Assembly (NCBI GenBank): GCA_012959805.1
Contig: DUCN01000026.1
Span: forward strand, 62,001-126,000
Direction: 5' to 3'
DNA from: Myxococcales bacterium
Lineage (GTDB): Bacteria > Myxococcota_A > UBA9160 > UBA4427
Length of the DNA: 64,000 nucleotides
In this document: one piece after another, positions 44,638 to 53,296 of the stretch
Layout: every line of letters begins with the position of its first letter
How positions within the stretch are numbered: the first letter of the stretch is position 1
Notes under the pieces: generated by a model
The model's input: only the letters and a program-made list of their open reading frames with translations
What the model was told of the DNA's origin: nothing
Databases searched by the model: none
Translations under genes and position numbers: made by a program

Positions 44638-45805
44638 GGTGCCCCGAATCCGGGCGGCCGACTGTCGGGCTTGATATGAACCGAGCACGGTCCTCAAAAT
44701 GAACGGCAACCGAGCCATGGCCGACAGCGCTCATCCGGGCGATCGCTTCGCCTAATGCGAGCCGCGCCGAGCTCGCCATCCCAGGCAAGCGGTCGAGCAT
44801 CGACAAGGTGATCGATTCGATTTCGCCCTCTTCCAAGCTCGCCTCGGCCGCGATCTCGTCGATATCCGTTTCCCGGTGTGACAACAGGACCGACTCCCTC
44901 GCACTTTCACCGTCGAAAATCACACTCAGTCGAACCCATTCGACGATTGCCTGACCGGAAGCGGAAGCGCTGTCGCAATTCCCCTCACGCGCTTCCGAAT
45001 TTCGGGCGGGCCGTGTCATCGAAAAGGCGATTGGCAAGAAATAGGACGCAGTCAACACGCGGTGTCGATCACCACGAAGAGCGATGGGCGGCAGAACGCG
45101 AACCGACAGTGGTGGCAGGGTACCGGCGACTTCAGACTCCGGAAAGAACGCATGTCCCGAGTCATGCTTGGCAATCAGATAGTCGCTGTTGAACGGCGAA
45201 GTCGACCCATGGATTCTCTCGGTCCGATCGACGCGGATGTCTTCTGCAGCGAGGACTTTGACGACCGCAGACGCCTTGTCCGGATTATTCGTGAGCAGCC
45301 GAAGAGGCGCCCGAAGGCCGAGCATCCGACCCATCGGCGCAAGAATTTCGTATCGACGCAGATCCGCGGGAAGCCCCATCTCCGCGTACGCCTCGAAGGT
45401 CGTTTTCCGGTTTTTGCTCGCCTGAACGATCATCCGATCTCGGGCCTTCGCTGTGAGCCCAGCGCCCCGCCCCTCCTGCATCAGATAGAAGAGGACCCCC
45501 GCTCCCTCCCCTCTCATCATTCCAAGCGCTGCCTGAAGTTGATCCGCGCAATCACAGTCCTGTCCCAGCAAACATTCACTCGTGAGGCAAGAAGAATGCA
45601 CACGGGCAAGAATCGGGACGTCCCCTGCCAGATCGCCGCAGGTAATCGCCATCGCAATTCGGTCATGCGCCAGATGCTGAAAGAAATGTACATCGAACTC
45701 TGCAGGCCCCTGTCCATCTCGCGGCGGCATCGAACGCCGGCCGAGATAGAGAGTGGTCTCCTGAATCTGAGGCGCCGACTCGAATGGCGTTTCCCGAATC
45801 CTCAT
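44624..45805 (-). CDS. Divergent GTP cyclohydrolase II with C-terminal extension
   Basis: The ATG overlapping the cytochrome stop (ATGA), after a GGAGGG ribosome site, gives 393 residues. Residues ~15-220 align with RibA: RVHSSCLTSECLLGQDCDCADQLQAAL (Zn ligands Cys73, Cys84, Cys86), YLMQEGRGAGL, ADLRRYEILAPMGRMLGL, LRLLTNNPDK and the YLIAKHDSGH end. By my alignment the position of E. coli Tyr105 is Arg124, while the Asp/Arg pair (148, 150) is kept. A Streptomyces paralogue changed at that tyrosine is known (from memory) to stop at the formamidopyrimidine. About 175 further residues form an extra domain I cannot place. Neighbour genes of riboflavin synthesis (ribB, ribE, ribD) are absent. Confidence 0.8.
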   Translation of the reverse strand: MRIRETPFESAPQIQETTLYLGRRSMPPRDGQGPAEFDVHFFQHLAHDRIAMAITCGDLAGDVPILARVHSSCLTSECLLGQDCDCADQLQAALGMMRGEGAGVLFYLMQEGRGAGLTAKARDRMIVQASKNRKTTFEAYAEMGLPADLRRYEILAPMGRMLGLRAPLRLLTNNPDKASAVVKVLAAEDIRVDRTERIHGSTSPFNSDYLIAKHDSGHAFFPESEVAGTLPPLSVRVLPPIALRGDRHRVLTASYFLPIAFSMTRPARNSEAREGNCDSASASGQAIVEWVRLSVIFDGESARESVLLSHRETDIDEIAAEASLEEGEIESITLSMLDRLPGMASSARLALGEAIARMSAVGHGSVAVHFEDRARFISSPTVGRPDSGHRVAR

Positions 45806-46707
45806 GATCCCTCCGGCGAATTCGGATCGTGTTTTCTCCGACTCATCGCTCGGAAGTAGGCGATGAGTGCGTCGAGGTCGGATTCGGTGAGGTTCGGATG
45901 AGCGGGCATACTCGTATATCGGGTCTTCTGTGGGTCGCGGATATAGGATCGGATCTGTGGGAGCGGTCGATACTCGACGATGCTGCGCGGGATATTCAGG
46001 TCGGGGCCAACCTTTCCGCCCTCGCCGTTGATCGCGTGACATGAGGCGCAGGAACGCTGAAAGAGCGCGTATCCGGCCCATCCCATGTTGCCCGGGTCGA
46101 GTTCCGTCGGCACGGTATGCGGAAACCCTTCCGAGAAGGGTGCGATTTCAATCGTCGCCAGTTGATAGGGCCAGGGATGAACGTGCGAATCGCTCTGATC
46201 CGGCCCGGTCCAGACGAGATAGAAGGGGCCGGGATCGACCCCGCGACGATCAATCTTTGAAAAGACCGGCGGGCTTTCGATTCCCCGCATGAGGTCGGGT
46301 TCGCCAAACGCGAGATAGGCGCCCACCTCGAGTAGATCCTGGCCTGATACCGGACGTGTATACCCATCCAGGGCACGCAGGAGCAGGCTCTTCGAGCGTT
46401 GCCCCTCGGCACCGCCCTCTCCTTCGAAGCCGAGATCCAGCACGCATGAGAGCGGGAGAGCGAAATAGCGCGTTCGCCGTTTGTGGTACGGGTCGGCCAC
46501 TTCGATCTCAGCTGCAGAACAGTCGATGCGAAGGGTCGATAGCCCAATCCGGCGCAATTCTTTGCCGGAGTGCGCAAAGCGAAGCTGCGGTTCGTCGGCG
46601 GCCGTCCCGCCGACCGCCGCCATCGCGATCCAGACGAGGAGCAAGACCGTCCGGACGCGGTGCCGTCCTTTCGCAGCGTACAAAAGCTCAGATCGCCGGC
46701 GTTTCAA
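45802..46707 (-). CDS. Secreted c-type cytochrome with N-terminal accessory domain
   Basis: A 301-residue protein with a signal peptide (VRTVLLLVWIAMAAVGGTAA), a ~170-residue middle part (RFFALPLSCVLDLGF-like and RALDGYTRPVSGQDLLEVGAYLAFGE, PFYLVWTGPDQSD) that recalls the oxidoreductase molybdopterin-binding fold but without an evident cofactor cysteine, and a C-terminal cytochrome c with CASCH (220-224) and a likely axial Met267 (TSMPAH). It should carry electrons in the periplasm. It overlaps both neighbours by 4 nt, so it belongs to the operon of the condensing enzyme, cyclohydrolase and SIS-creatininase. Confidence 0.75.
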   Translation of the reverse strand: MKRRRSELLYAAKGRHRVRTVLLLVWIAMAAVGGTAADEPQLRFAHSGKELRRIGLSTLRIDCSAAEIEVADPYHKRRTRYFALPLSCVLDLGFEGEGGAEGQRSKSLLLRALDGYTRPVSGQDLLEVGAYLAFGEPDLMRGIESPPVFSKIDRRGVDPGPFYLVWTGPDQSDSHVHPWPYQLATIEIAPFSEGFPHTVPTELDPGNMGWAGYALFQRSCASCHAINGEGGKVGPDLNIPRSIVEYRPLPQIRSYIRDPQKTRYTSMPAHPNLTESDLDALIAYFRAMSRRKHDPNSPEGS

Positions 46708-47858
46708 TCGGTGAATTTTCGCAGGATCACGCTACCGACCGAATAACCTGCACCGAATGAACAAAGCACCCCGTAGTCTCCGGCTGCGATTCCATCGCGA
46801 TGATTGTGAAACGCAATCACAGAACCGGCCGAACTCGTGTTCGCGTATTCGTCCAGGATCACCGGCGCTTCGTTAGGCAGAGCATCCCGGCCCAGGATTT
46901 TCCTCATGATGAGCTTGTTCATTCCAAGATTGGCCTGATGCAGCCAGAAACGCTTCACATCGGAGACCTCGATGCTGCGGTCGGCGAGATGGCCGCGAAT
47001 ATGCTTCGACACAAGCGGACAGACTTCCTTGAACACGGTTCGCCCGTTCTGTCGGAAGAGCAACTCGAACGATTCTCGTTCTGGCTCCTCACACGGATTC
47101 AGATAACCGGCATCATTTCGAATATTATTGGAGAACGTCGTGACCAGTCGTGTGTCCAAGATTTCCCACGACTCGGGCGATCCCTCTGTGCGATCACCCA
47201 CAGTGTCCGCCTCTGAATCGTCGCGTTCGAGCAAGAGCGCAGTGCATGCATCGCCAAAGATGAAATGGAACTCGCGTAAGGCAAAATTATTGTGCCCCGA
47301 CGTAATTTCAGGATTCAAGACCAGCACACATTTCGCACTTCCCGAGCGGAGCGCATCAACTGCGTTTTGGATCGAAAAAGTCGCAGAAGAACAAGCGACG
47401 TTCATGTCGTAGGCGAATCCGCTCGCACCAATTGCCGCCTGGATTTCAATCGCAACGGCCGGATACGCACGCTGCAAATTCGAACAACCGACGATGACCG
47501 CGTCGACGTCCTCACCCTTGCGGCCGGCCTGAGCCAGAGCCTCGTTTGCGGCGGCGAGACCAATCTCGGCTTGAATCGACAATTCGTCTTCGGTTCGCGA
47601 TCGAAGGTGCGGACGCAGACGAGTCGGATCGAGAACCCCCTGCTTGTCCATCACATAACGATGACCGATACCGGATGCGCGTTCGATGAATTTCTCGGAA
47701 GGCAGGTCCCGCGCTTCCAATTCGCCGCGCTCGATCTCTGCTCGATGCTTGCCGTTCCACGCCTCATTCGCCTGCCCGAGGGAGACGACGAGTTCCGCGT
47801 TCGAAACCGAGTCAGGCGGAGTAAAGAGCCCGGTCCCCGTTATCAGAATGCGACCCAA
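46704..47858 (-). CDS. Beta-ketoacyl-ACP synthase III-like condensing enzyme
   Basis: The TTG start is supported by an AAGGAG site five bases upstream and gives LGRILITGTGLFTPPD, the usual beginning of this group; a GTG 39 nt upstream is an alternative. The 384-residue protein keeps the triad Cys (NVACSSATFS), His (WLHQANLGMN) and Asn (EYANTSSAGS). It contains the long insert (ERASGIGHRYVMDKQGVLDP) seen in the PA3286-like branch of Pseudomonas KASIII enzymes (from memory). It is the first gene of the leftward operon with cytochrome c, cyclohydrolase and SIS-creatininase. Whether it supplies an acyl group for that pathway or is only co-transcribed is open. Confidence 0.85.
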   Translation of the reverse strand: MGRILITGTGLFTPPDSVSNAELVVSLGQANEAWNGKHRAEIERGELEARDLPSEKFIERASGIGHRYVMDKQGVLDPTRLRPHLRSRTEDELSIQAEIGLAAANEALAQAGRKGEDVDAVIVGCSNLQRAYPAVAIEIQAAIGASGFAYDMNVACSSATFSIQNAVDALRSGSAKCVLVLNPEITSGHNNFALREFHFIFGDACTALLLERDDSEADTVGDRTEGSPESWEILDTRLVTTFSNNIRNDAGYLNPCEEPERESFELLFRQNGRTVFKEVCPLVSKHIRGHLADRSIEVSDVKRFWLHQANLGMNKLIMRKILGRDALPNEAPVILDEYANTSSAGSVIAFHNHRDGIAAGDYGVLCSFGAGYSVGSVILRKFTD

Positions 47859-47902
47859 ATTCTTCTCCTTGTTGTTCGTCGAGAGACAACCATTCACGTC
47901 GA

Positions 47903-47908
47903 AGTATA
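47903..47908 (-). promoter_or_regulatory. -10-like box before the condensing-enzyme operon
   Basis: Read on the minus strand the bases are TATACT, close to the bacterial -10 consensus, 45 bp before the proposed TTG start. No good -35 is seen at 16-18 bp, so this is only a candidate. Confidence 0.25.
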
Positions 47909-47995
47909 GACCTCGGTCGCCTCCGTCTCATCCCGCCCAGCGCGCTTTCTCACGCATCCCGGACCCGGTGATGGATCCCGCCTCGACACATTGGC

Positions 47996-50539
47996 TCAAA
48001 CGGTTTCGCGCCGAAGTGCCGCCTGGGGGGCTTGGTTCGGCGCAATCGTCACGCCCACGCCCCCAAATAGCGCCGTAACAGCGAAGGTCGCGAGAACCAG
48101 ACCCAGCAGATCGAGTACCGGCGGATCAAAGGGCATTTCGAAGGCGAAGACGACGATGCAATAAGAACCGATCGCCGCCAGGAGTCCGCCAACCACCGAG
48201 GCCAGGCCCGCCAGAATGATAGCTTCGGTTGCCACGATTCGGTGCAAGAGCTGCGACGACGCCCCGAGTACGCGAAGGAGCAGGGCCTCGTGCGCGCGCT
48301 CGCTGCGCGCGGCCAAGGCGGCAGCGATCAGAATCGCGATGCCGGTTCCGAGGGTGAACAGCGAAAGCAGTCGAATCGCGACGCTGATCTGGCCGAGCAT
48401 GCTGTCGAGAGAACGAAGAATGAGGGTAGCATCGAGCGCCGAGACATTCGGGAAGCGGCCAACAAGATCCCGCTGCATCTCCGCGCGGGCCTGCTCATCG
48501 GCGAGATGCATCAGAAGCACCGTGCTCTGGGGAGCCCCTTCGAGAGCCGCCGTCGGAAACACGACAAAGAAATTCGTCGCCATCCGTCCCCAGTCCACCT
48601 GACGAAGGCTCGCGACGACAGTGTCGATTTCGACACCCTGGATTTGCCAGCGCAGCGTATCGCCGACTTCGACGCCAAGAGATTTCGCCAGATCGCGCTC
48701 AACGGAAACCGGATAACGCGGATCCGTTTCCTGGACCGCGTCCGGCGTCCACCACTGCCCGGCAATGAGCTCTTCGCTTTCACGCAATGTGTCTGAGTAG
48801 GTCAGACGGTATTCCCGCTGCAGCGCCCAACGGAAGTCCCGGGACGACGTCTCATCCTCGAGCCAGCTGGAGCGCGTGGCGCCACGCACGCCTGAAATTC
48901 TCGCCGAAACGAGAGGGGCTCGATCAACGACTTTCGCTCCGTGCTCTGCCAATAACCCGGTTACCCCTTCCAACTGATCTCGCTGAACGTCGAAAAGGAT
49001 GAAATTGGGTCGGTCCGGACGATTGTCCACTTCCATCTGGGCCAACACGTTTCGCTGCACGAGGTGAATCGTGGCCACGAGAAAGAGCGCGAATCCGATG
49101 GCGATGGTGGTCGGGAGCGTGTGGTTCCGAGGCCGGAAGAGATTCGCGATGCCCTGCCGCGCCCAATAGGCCAGCCCCTTCGGCGCATGCATCCGCAAGA
49201 CACGAATCATCAACGCGGCGGCCAGAGCCAGGGCGGAAATCGTCAGCATGAGTCCGAGGGCAAAGGCCAACCCGACCCGCAAATTGCCCGCTTGCCAGAC
49301 CGCGGCAAGTCCGAGACTTCCGATCACGGCCACCACCGTCAACACGCGGGCCATGATCCGATCGTTCTCCGTCGACGCGAAATCCCGTCGCAGCGCCTGC
49401 AACGGCGCAACCGAGGCCAGGTCTCCGATCGGCCCCATCGCGCATAACAACGTGGCCCAGACACTGAGTCCCAACCCGGTGGCGATTCCCACGGGTCCTA
49501 TGCGAAGACTGACTTCTACGGGCAACAAATCGCCAAACACACTCGGCAAGATCCAGAGCAGGGGAACGCACATAATGATTCCGAGCATGCCCGCTGCCAG
49601 ACCCAGCGCGATCGCCATTCCCGAATAAATGGCCACGACATCGCGTGGAGACGCGCCGATCGACCGCAATAGGGCCACCGTATCGAGCTTCTCTCGAACG
49701 AAGACCCGAACACCGGCGGCAACCCCGATGCTGCCGAGCATCAGGGCGGCGAGTCCAACCAGCCCGAGGTAGCGAGTCAGATTCCCGAAGGCTTCCGACA
49801 TGTCTTCCTGGTAGCCGCGAACGGTTTGGATACGAACTCGGGCATTCTCGAGGGCCGTCCCATGCTCGGCCACCCAGGGCGCGACAACGCCTTTCGAAAG
49901 TTTCATATAACGCAGGTACGAGACGAGGCTGCCACGCTGTATCAGGCCGGTTCGATCGAGATCGCTCTTCAAGAGAAAGACTCGGGGCGCCATCTCGGCC
50001 TGCAGTCCAAAACTGCCCGGAGCCTTCACGATCGCGGCCGCGATCTCGAAGGATTCGCCGCCGATGCGAAGTCGATCCGAAACTTCGAGATCGAGCTGAA
50101 CCAGAAGTGTCGAGTCGACGTAGACCAGACCGCTCCGGCTTCCGAAATCGGCCCAGCGACGGGCGGGCTCCGTCCAGACGTCGCCGTAAAGCGGGTATTG
50201 GCCGTCGATCGCGAGAAGATCAACAAGACGACTTCGACCCGAGCGTTCGGCGAGTGCCATCGATCCCAGCCTCGTGAGCTCAGTCGACTCCAGGGCCGAC
50301 AGGCCTTGAATGGCGGCCAACACTTCGTCACTCAGTGGATCCCGACTCTCCAATCGGAGATCGGCACCTAACAACTCTTTCGAGCGGAGATCGACGGCCT
50401 GATCCACGGCCTCGCGAAGAGAATGGAGTCCCACCACGACGGCGATCCCAATTGCCATGCAACTGCCGTAAAAACCGAAACGCCGAGACGCGGAGCGAAG
50501 CTCGCGACGAATCATGGCGGCAATGAATCGCCATCTCAT
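47996..50539 (-). CDS. ybbP: FtsX-like ABC transporter permease (YbbP family)
   Basis: An 847-residue permease with about ten membrane helices in two FtsX-like sets: an N-terminal anchor (GFYGSCMAIGIAVVVGLHSLREAV), a large periplasmic domain, FtsX core (VREKLDTVALLRSIGASPRDV), a middle helix pair (HTLPTTIAIGFALFLVATIHLVQRNV), a second periplasmic domain and a last core (ERAHEALLLRVLGASSQLLHRIVATEAIIL). This matches E. coli YbbP, partner of YbbA. Its start overlaps the ATPase gene by 4 nt. The substrate is unknown; the divergent TesA-like lipase gene is the same neighbour as in E. coli, which hints at a lipid-related function. Confidence 0.9.
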   Translation of the reverse strand: MRWRFIAAMIRRELRSASRRFGFYGSCMAIGIAVVVGLHSLREAVDQAVDLRSKELLGADLRLESRDPLSDEVLAAIQGLSALESTELTRLGSMALAERSGRSRLVDLLAIDGQYPLYGDVWTEPARRWADFGSRSGLVYVDSTLLVQLDLEVSDRLRIGGESFEIAAAIVKAPGSFGLQAEMAPRVFLLKSDLDRTGLIQRGSLVSYLRYMKLSKGVVAPWVAEHGTALENARVRIQTVRGYQEDMSEAFGNLTRYLGLVGLAALMLGSIGVAAGVRVFVREKLDTVALLRSIGASPRDVVAIYSGMAIALGLAAGMLGIIMCVPLLWILPSVFGDLLPVEVSLRIGPVGIATGLGLSVWATLLCAMGPIGDLASVAPLQALRRDFASTENDRIMARVLTVVAVIGSLGLAAVWQAGNLRVGLAFALGLMLTISALALAAALMIRVLRMHAPKGLAYWARQGIANLFRPRNHTLPTTIAIGFALFLVATIHLVQRNVLAQMEVDNRPDRPNFILFDVQRDQLEGVTGLLAEHGAKVVDRAPLVSARISGVRGATRSSWLEDETSSRDFRWALQREYRLTYSDTLRESEELIAGQWWTPDAVQETDPRYPVSVERDLAKSLGVEVGDTLRWQIQGVEIDTVVASLRQVDWGRMATNFFVVFPTAALEGAPQSTVLLMHLADEQARAEMQRDLVGRFPNVSALDATLILRSLDSMLGQISVAIRLLSLFTLGTGIAILIAAALAARSERAHEALLLRVLGASSQLLHRIVATEAIILAGLASVVGGLLAAIGSYCIVVFAFEMPFDPPVLDLLGLVLATFAVTALFGGVGVTIAPNQAPQAALRRETV

Positions 50540-51288
50540 CCGATGCGCCCGACCTTTTCGATTCGCTCGATACGACCGCCCGCCAGATGAATGATGCGAT
50601 CGGCACGACGACTGAGTTCGAGATCATGGGTCACGATCACCAGGGTCGTTCCACGCTGTTGATTCAGTTCAAAAAGTAGATTTACGATCTCCTGGCCCGT
50701 TTCACGGTCCAGGTTGCCAGTGGGCTCGTCTGCGAAGAGTACCGCCGGTTGATTAGCAAACGCGCGGGCGATCCCAACTCGCTGCTGCTCACCCCCCGAG
50801 AGCTGCGCCGGATAATGTCCGAGCCGCCCCGCCAGACCGACTCGATCGAGTAACGCCCGGGCTGTCTCTTCCGCGTCCGCTCGGCGCTGACGACGGCCCG
50901 ATCGTCCAGACGCGCCGGAGACACTCGATGAGAGCAGTTCGAGGGGAACGAGAACGTTTTCGAGGGCAGTCAAAGTCGCGATCAAATGGAAACTCTGAAA
51001 GATGAAGCCAATCCTCTCGGCACGCATCGCCGCCCGTGCATCTTCGTCGAGGCTCCCGAGATCGACGCCGGCCAACCGCAGCTCGCCCTCACTCGGCCGA
51101 TCGAGTCCGGCCATCAATCCCAACAGCGTTGTCTTCCCGCTGCCCGATGGGCCAAGAATGACAACGACCTCCCCCTCTGCCACGTCGAGGTCGACCGAAT
51201 CCAGAACCGTCAAGACGGAATTGCCGCCGTCACCTGATTCAGAAGCAGCGCGGGAGTAGCGTTGTGTGAGATTGCGAGCGACGATCAT
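50536..51288 (-). CDS. ybbA: ABC transporter ATPase (YbbA/LolD-like)
   Basis: A 250-residue ATP-binding subunit with Walker A (GPSGSGKTTL), Q-loop (FIFQSFHLIATLTALENVLVPLEL), signature (YPAQLSGGEQQRVGIARAFA), Walker B (AVLFADEPTGNLD) and H-loop (VIVTHD). An insert rich in Ser/Arg (SSSVSGASGRSGRRQRRADAE) follows the Q-loop region. It drives the YbbP-like permease. It is divergent from the TesA-like gene. Confidence 0.92.
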   Translation of the reverse strand: MIVARNLTQRYSRAASESGDGGNSVLTVLDSVDLDVAEGEVVVILGPSGSGKTTLLGLMAGLDRPSEGELRLAGVDLGSLDEDARAAMRAERIGFIFQSFHLIATLTALENVLVPLELLSSSVSGASGRSGRRQRRADAEETARALLDRVGLAGRLGHYPAQLSGGEQQRVGIARAFANQPAVLFADEPTGNLDRETGQEIVNLLFELNQQRGTTLVIVTHDLELSRRADRIIHLAGGRIERIEKVGRIG

Positions 51289-51386
51289 GCGCGATGCGAA
51301 AACCGATTCGGAACAGAGCCGAAGCTAGAAAAAGGCTAAATAAGGACCAATCGAAGAGCCGAATGATGGGAAAAGGCGGCCGATCG

Positions 51387-52127
51387 ATGGATCGATGCTG
51401 GAGCAAGGCTACGTGGGCGACGCAGGCCATACACTACTGCTTAGGTCTGGTCGGCGCATCGCTCCTCCTGTTGACTGTCGCCGCTTGTTCGAATGAGGAG
51501 CAACGCGAGAAGTCAGCCGCGTCCGCGAGTCCTCGTTCGAGCGCGCCGAGCATGGATCCCCGGGCTGACTCACAGCCCGCCATCGTGTTTCTGGGAACCA
51601 GCCTCACCGCCGGCTATGGGCTACTGGAAAGCGAATCATTTCCAGCCCTGATCGAAGCACGTTTAAGCGACAGCTCCGGCCACACCTATCGCGTCGTCAA
51701 CGCCGGAGTAAGCGGCGACACTTCTGCCGGAGGCCTGCGTCGCCTGGATTGGCTGCTTCGACTCCCGATGGCCGTCCTCGTCCTCGAACTCGGGGCCAAC
51801 GACATGCTCCGGGGACAGAGCGTTTCACAGCTCCGTTCTAATCTCGAAGCCATCCTCGAGCAAACCCGCCAAACGCATCCGAATGTGAAATTCCTGATCG
51901 CCGGCATGCGCGCGGCGCCGAATCTCGGCCCCGACTACGTCCGAGAATTCGACGCGCTTTACCCTGCGCTGGCAAAACAATTCGATGCCGGCCTCGTACC
52001 GTTTCTCCTCGAAGACGTGGCAGCCAGCCGCAGTCTGAATCAAGCCGACGGAATTCATCCGACCGCCGAGGGTCACGCCCTGATCGCCGAGCGCGTTTGG
52101 ACACACCTCGACGACCTGATTCGTTAG
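51387..52127 (+). CDS. tesA: TesA-like GDSL esterase/lysophospholipase lipoprotein
   Basis: The preferred ATG gives 246 residues beginning with a signal peptide that ends in a VAAC lipobox (Cys34), so the enzyme should be membrane-anchored; ATGs 21-24 nt and 93 nt upstream exist. SGNH blocks are complete: FLGTSLTAGYG (Ser; here GTSL in place of GDSL), NAGVSGDTSAGG, ELGANDMLRG and DGIHPTAEGH with the catalytic Asp-His. TesA hydrolyses acyl-thioesters and lysophospholipids. E. coli TesA is periplasmic, not lipidated, so the lipobox is a difference. It lies divergently from ybbAB as in E. coli. Confidence 0.88.
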   Translation: MDRCWSKATWATQAIHYCLGLVGASLLLLTVAACSNEEQREKSAASASPRSSAPSMDPRADSQPAIVFLGTSLTAGYGLLESESFPALIEARLSDSSGHTYRVVNAGVSGDTSAGGLRRLDWLLRLPMAVLVLELGANDMLRGQSVSQLRSNLEAILEQTRQTHPNVKFLIAGMRAAPNLGPDYVREFDALYPALAKQFDAGLVPFLLEDVAASRSLNQADGIHPTAEGHALIAERVWTHLDDLIR

Positions 52128-52151
52128 GTTTCACCCGCAGCCTAACGATTC
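52118..52151. terminator. Inverted repeat spanning both convergent stop codons
   Basis: GATTCGTTAGG and CCTAACGATTC pair at 10 of 11 positions around a 12-nt loop. The left arm contains the tesA stop and the right arm the stop of the quinone oxidoreductase gene; both genes end in an Arg codon plus TAG (CGTTAG). It may terminate transcription from both sides. Confidence 0.45.
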
Positions 52152-53122
52152 GGCTCGACGACGACCTTTCCCACGACCTTGCGATCCATGAGTGCCCGCA
52201 AGGCCTGCGGTGCCTGTTCGAGGGAATAGCGTCCCGACACATAGGGATTCAGCTGACCCTTCTCTGCCATTGAGTCGAGTTTGCGAACGATTTCGTCGCG
52301 CAACTCTGGCTGCCGCGACACCATGGCGCCATAGAAAACTCCGATGACTTGACAGCTCTTGAGCAGAGTCAAGTTGAGTGGCAGATGTGGAATGCCAGCC
52401 GTGAATCCGATGACCAGAAATCGACCGTTCCAACCAATTGCGCGAAGAGCCGACTCTGCGTAATCCCCGCCGATGCAGTCGTAGATCACATCGACGCCCT
52501 GGCCGCCGGTCAACTCTTTCGCACGCTTCTTTAAATCTTCTTTCGAGTAATCGATCGTCTCGTCCGCACCTCGATCACGACAGATCGCCAACTTTTCGGA
52601 GCTCGAAGCTGCGGCGATAACCTTCGCACCCATCGCCTTTCCAAGTTCAACTGCCGCCAGCCCCACATTCCCAGCCGCACCCAACACGAGCAAAGTCTCA
52701 CCGGCTTTGAGATCACCCCGATATTTCAAACCGTAGAGGCCAGTCCCGTAGGCGTAGAGCACGCCCGTCGACTCGGCGAAGCCCAGGTTGTCCGGGAGCT
52801 TGCGGGTCGCATTCGCTTTCACGAGAACCTTCTCGGCAAAGCCGCCGACCAACATCGTGCTTCCGATGACGCGCTCCCCGACTTTGAACGCCAAGACGCC
52901 CTCCCCCAGCTCGCAGACGACTCCGGCGACCTCGCCGCCCGGCACAAAGGGAACCGGGGCCTTGAACTGATACTTGTCCTCAATCATCAGCGAATCGGGA
53001 AAGGTCACCGTCGATGCGCGAACGTCGATGATCAGCTCACCCTCCCCAGGTGTGGGTTCCGGAACCTCTTCGAGAACCAGCTTCTCCGGCGGCCCAAATT
53101 CCTTACACACAATCGTTCTCAT
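52142..53122 (-). CDS. NADPH:quinone oxidoreductase (zinc-free MDR family)
   Basis: A 326-residue medium-chain dehydrogenase/reductase. The GroES-like N-terminus (EEVPEPTPGEGELIIDVRASTVTFPD, FVPGGEVAGVV) lacks the zinc ligands of alcohol dehydrogenases. The Rossmann part has LLVLGAAGNVGLAAVELGKAMGAKVIAAASS and the family block VIYDCIGGDYAESALRAIGWNGRFLVIGFTAG, ending in RALMDRKVVGKVVVEP. It reduces quinones or enones with NADPH. It is a single gene, convergent with tesA. Confidence 0.9.
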   Translation of the reverse strand: MRTIVCKEFGPPEKLVLEEVPEPTPGEGELIIDVRASTVTFPDSLMIEDKYQFKAPVPFVPGGEVAGVVCELGEGVLAFKVGERVIGSTMLVGGFAEKVLVKANATRKLPDNLGFAESTGVLYAYGTGLYGLKYRGDLKAGETLLVLGAAGNVGLAAVELGKAMGAKVIAAASSSEKLAICRDRGADETIDYSKEDLKKRAKELTGGQGVDVIYDCIGGDYAESALRAIGWNGRFLVIGFTAGIPHLPLNLTLLKSCQVIGVFYGAMVSRQPELRDEIVRKLDSMAEKGQLNPYVSGRYSLEQAPQALRALMDRKVVGKVVVEPNR

Positions 53123-53296
53123 GCCATTCTCTCCAAAATTCCCAGGGACGATGAGTCATTCCCGATTTTGGATGTTAGCCGCTTCAGAAGCTGGCGCGCC
53201 CAGCCAGGCTCGCGATAATCAGAGCCCGTCGGCGCCCGTCCCCGGTCGACAGCCAAAACCGAATCGAGAGGGCCTCGCGTCTTCTCCGGAGATCCC

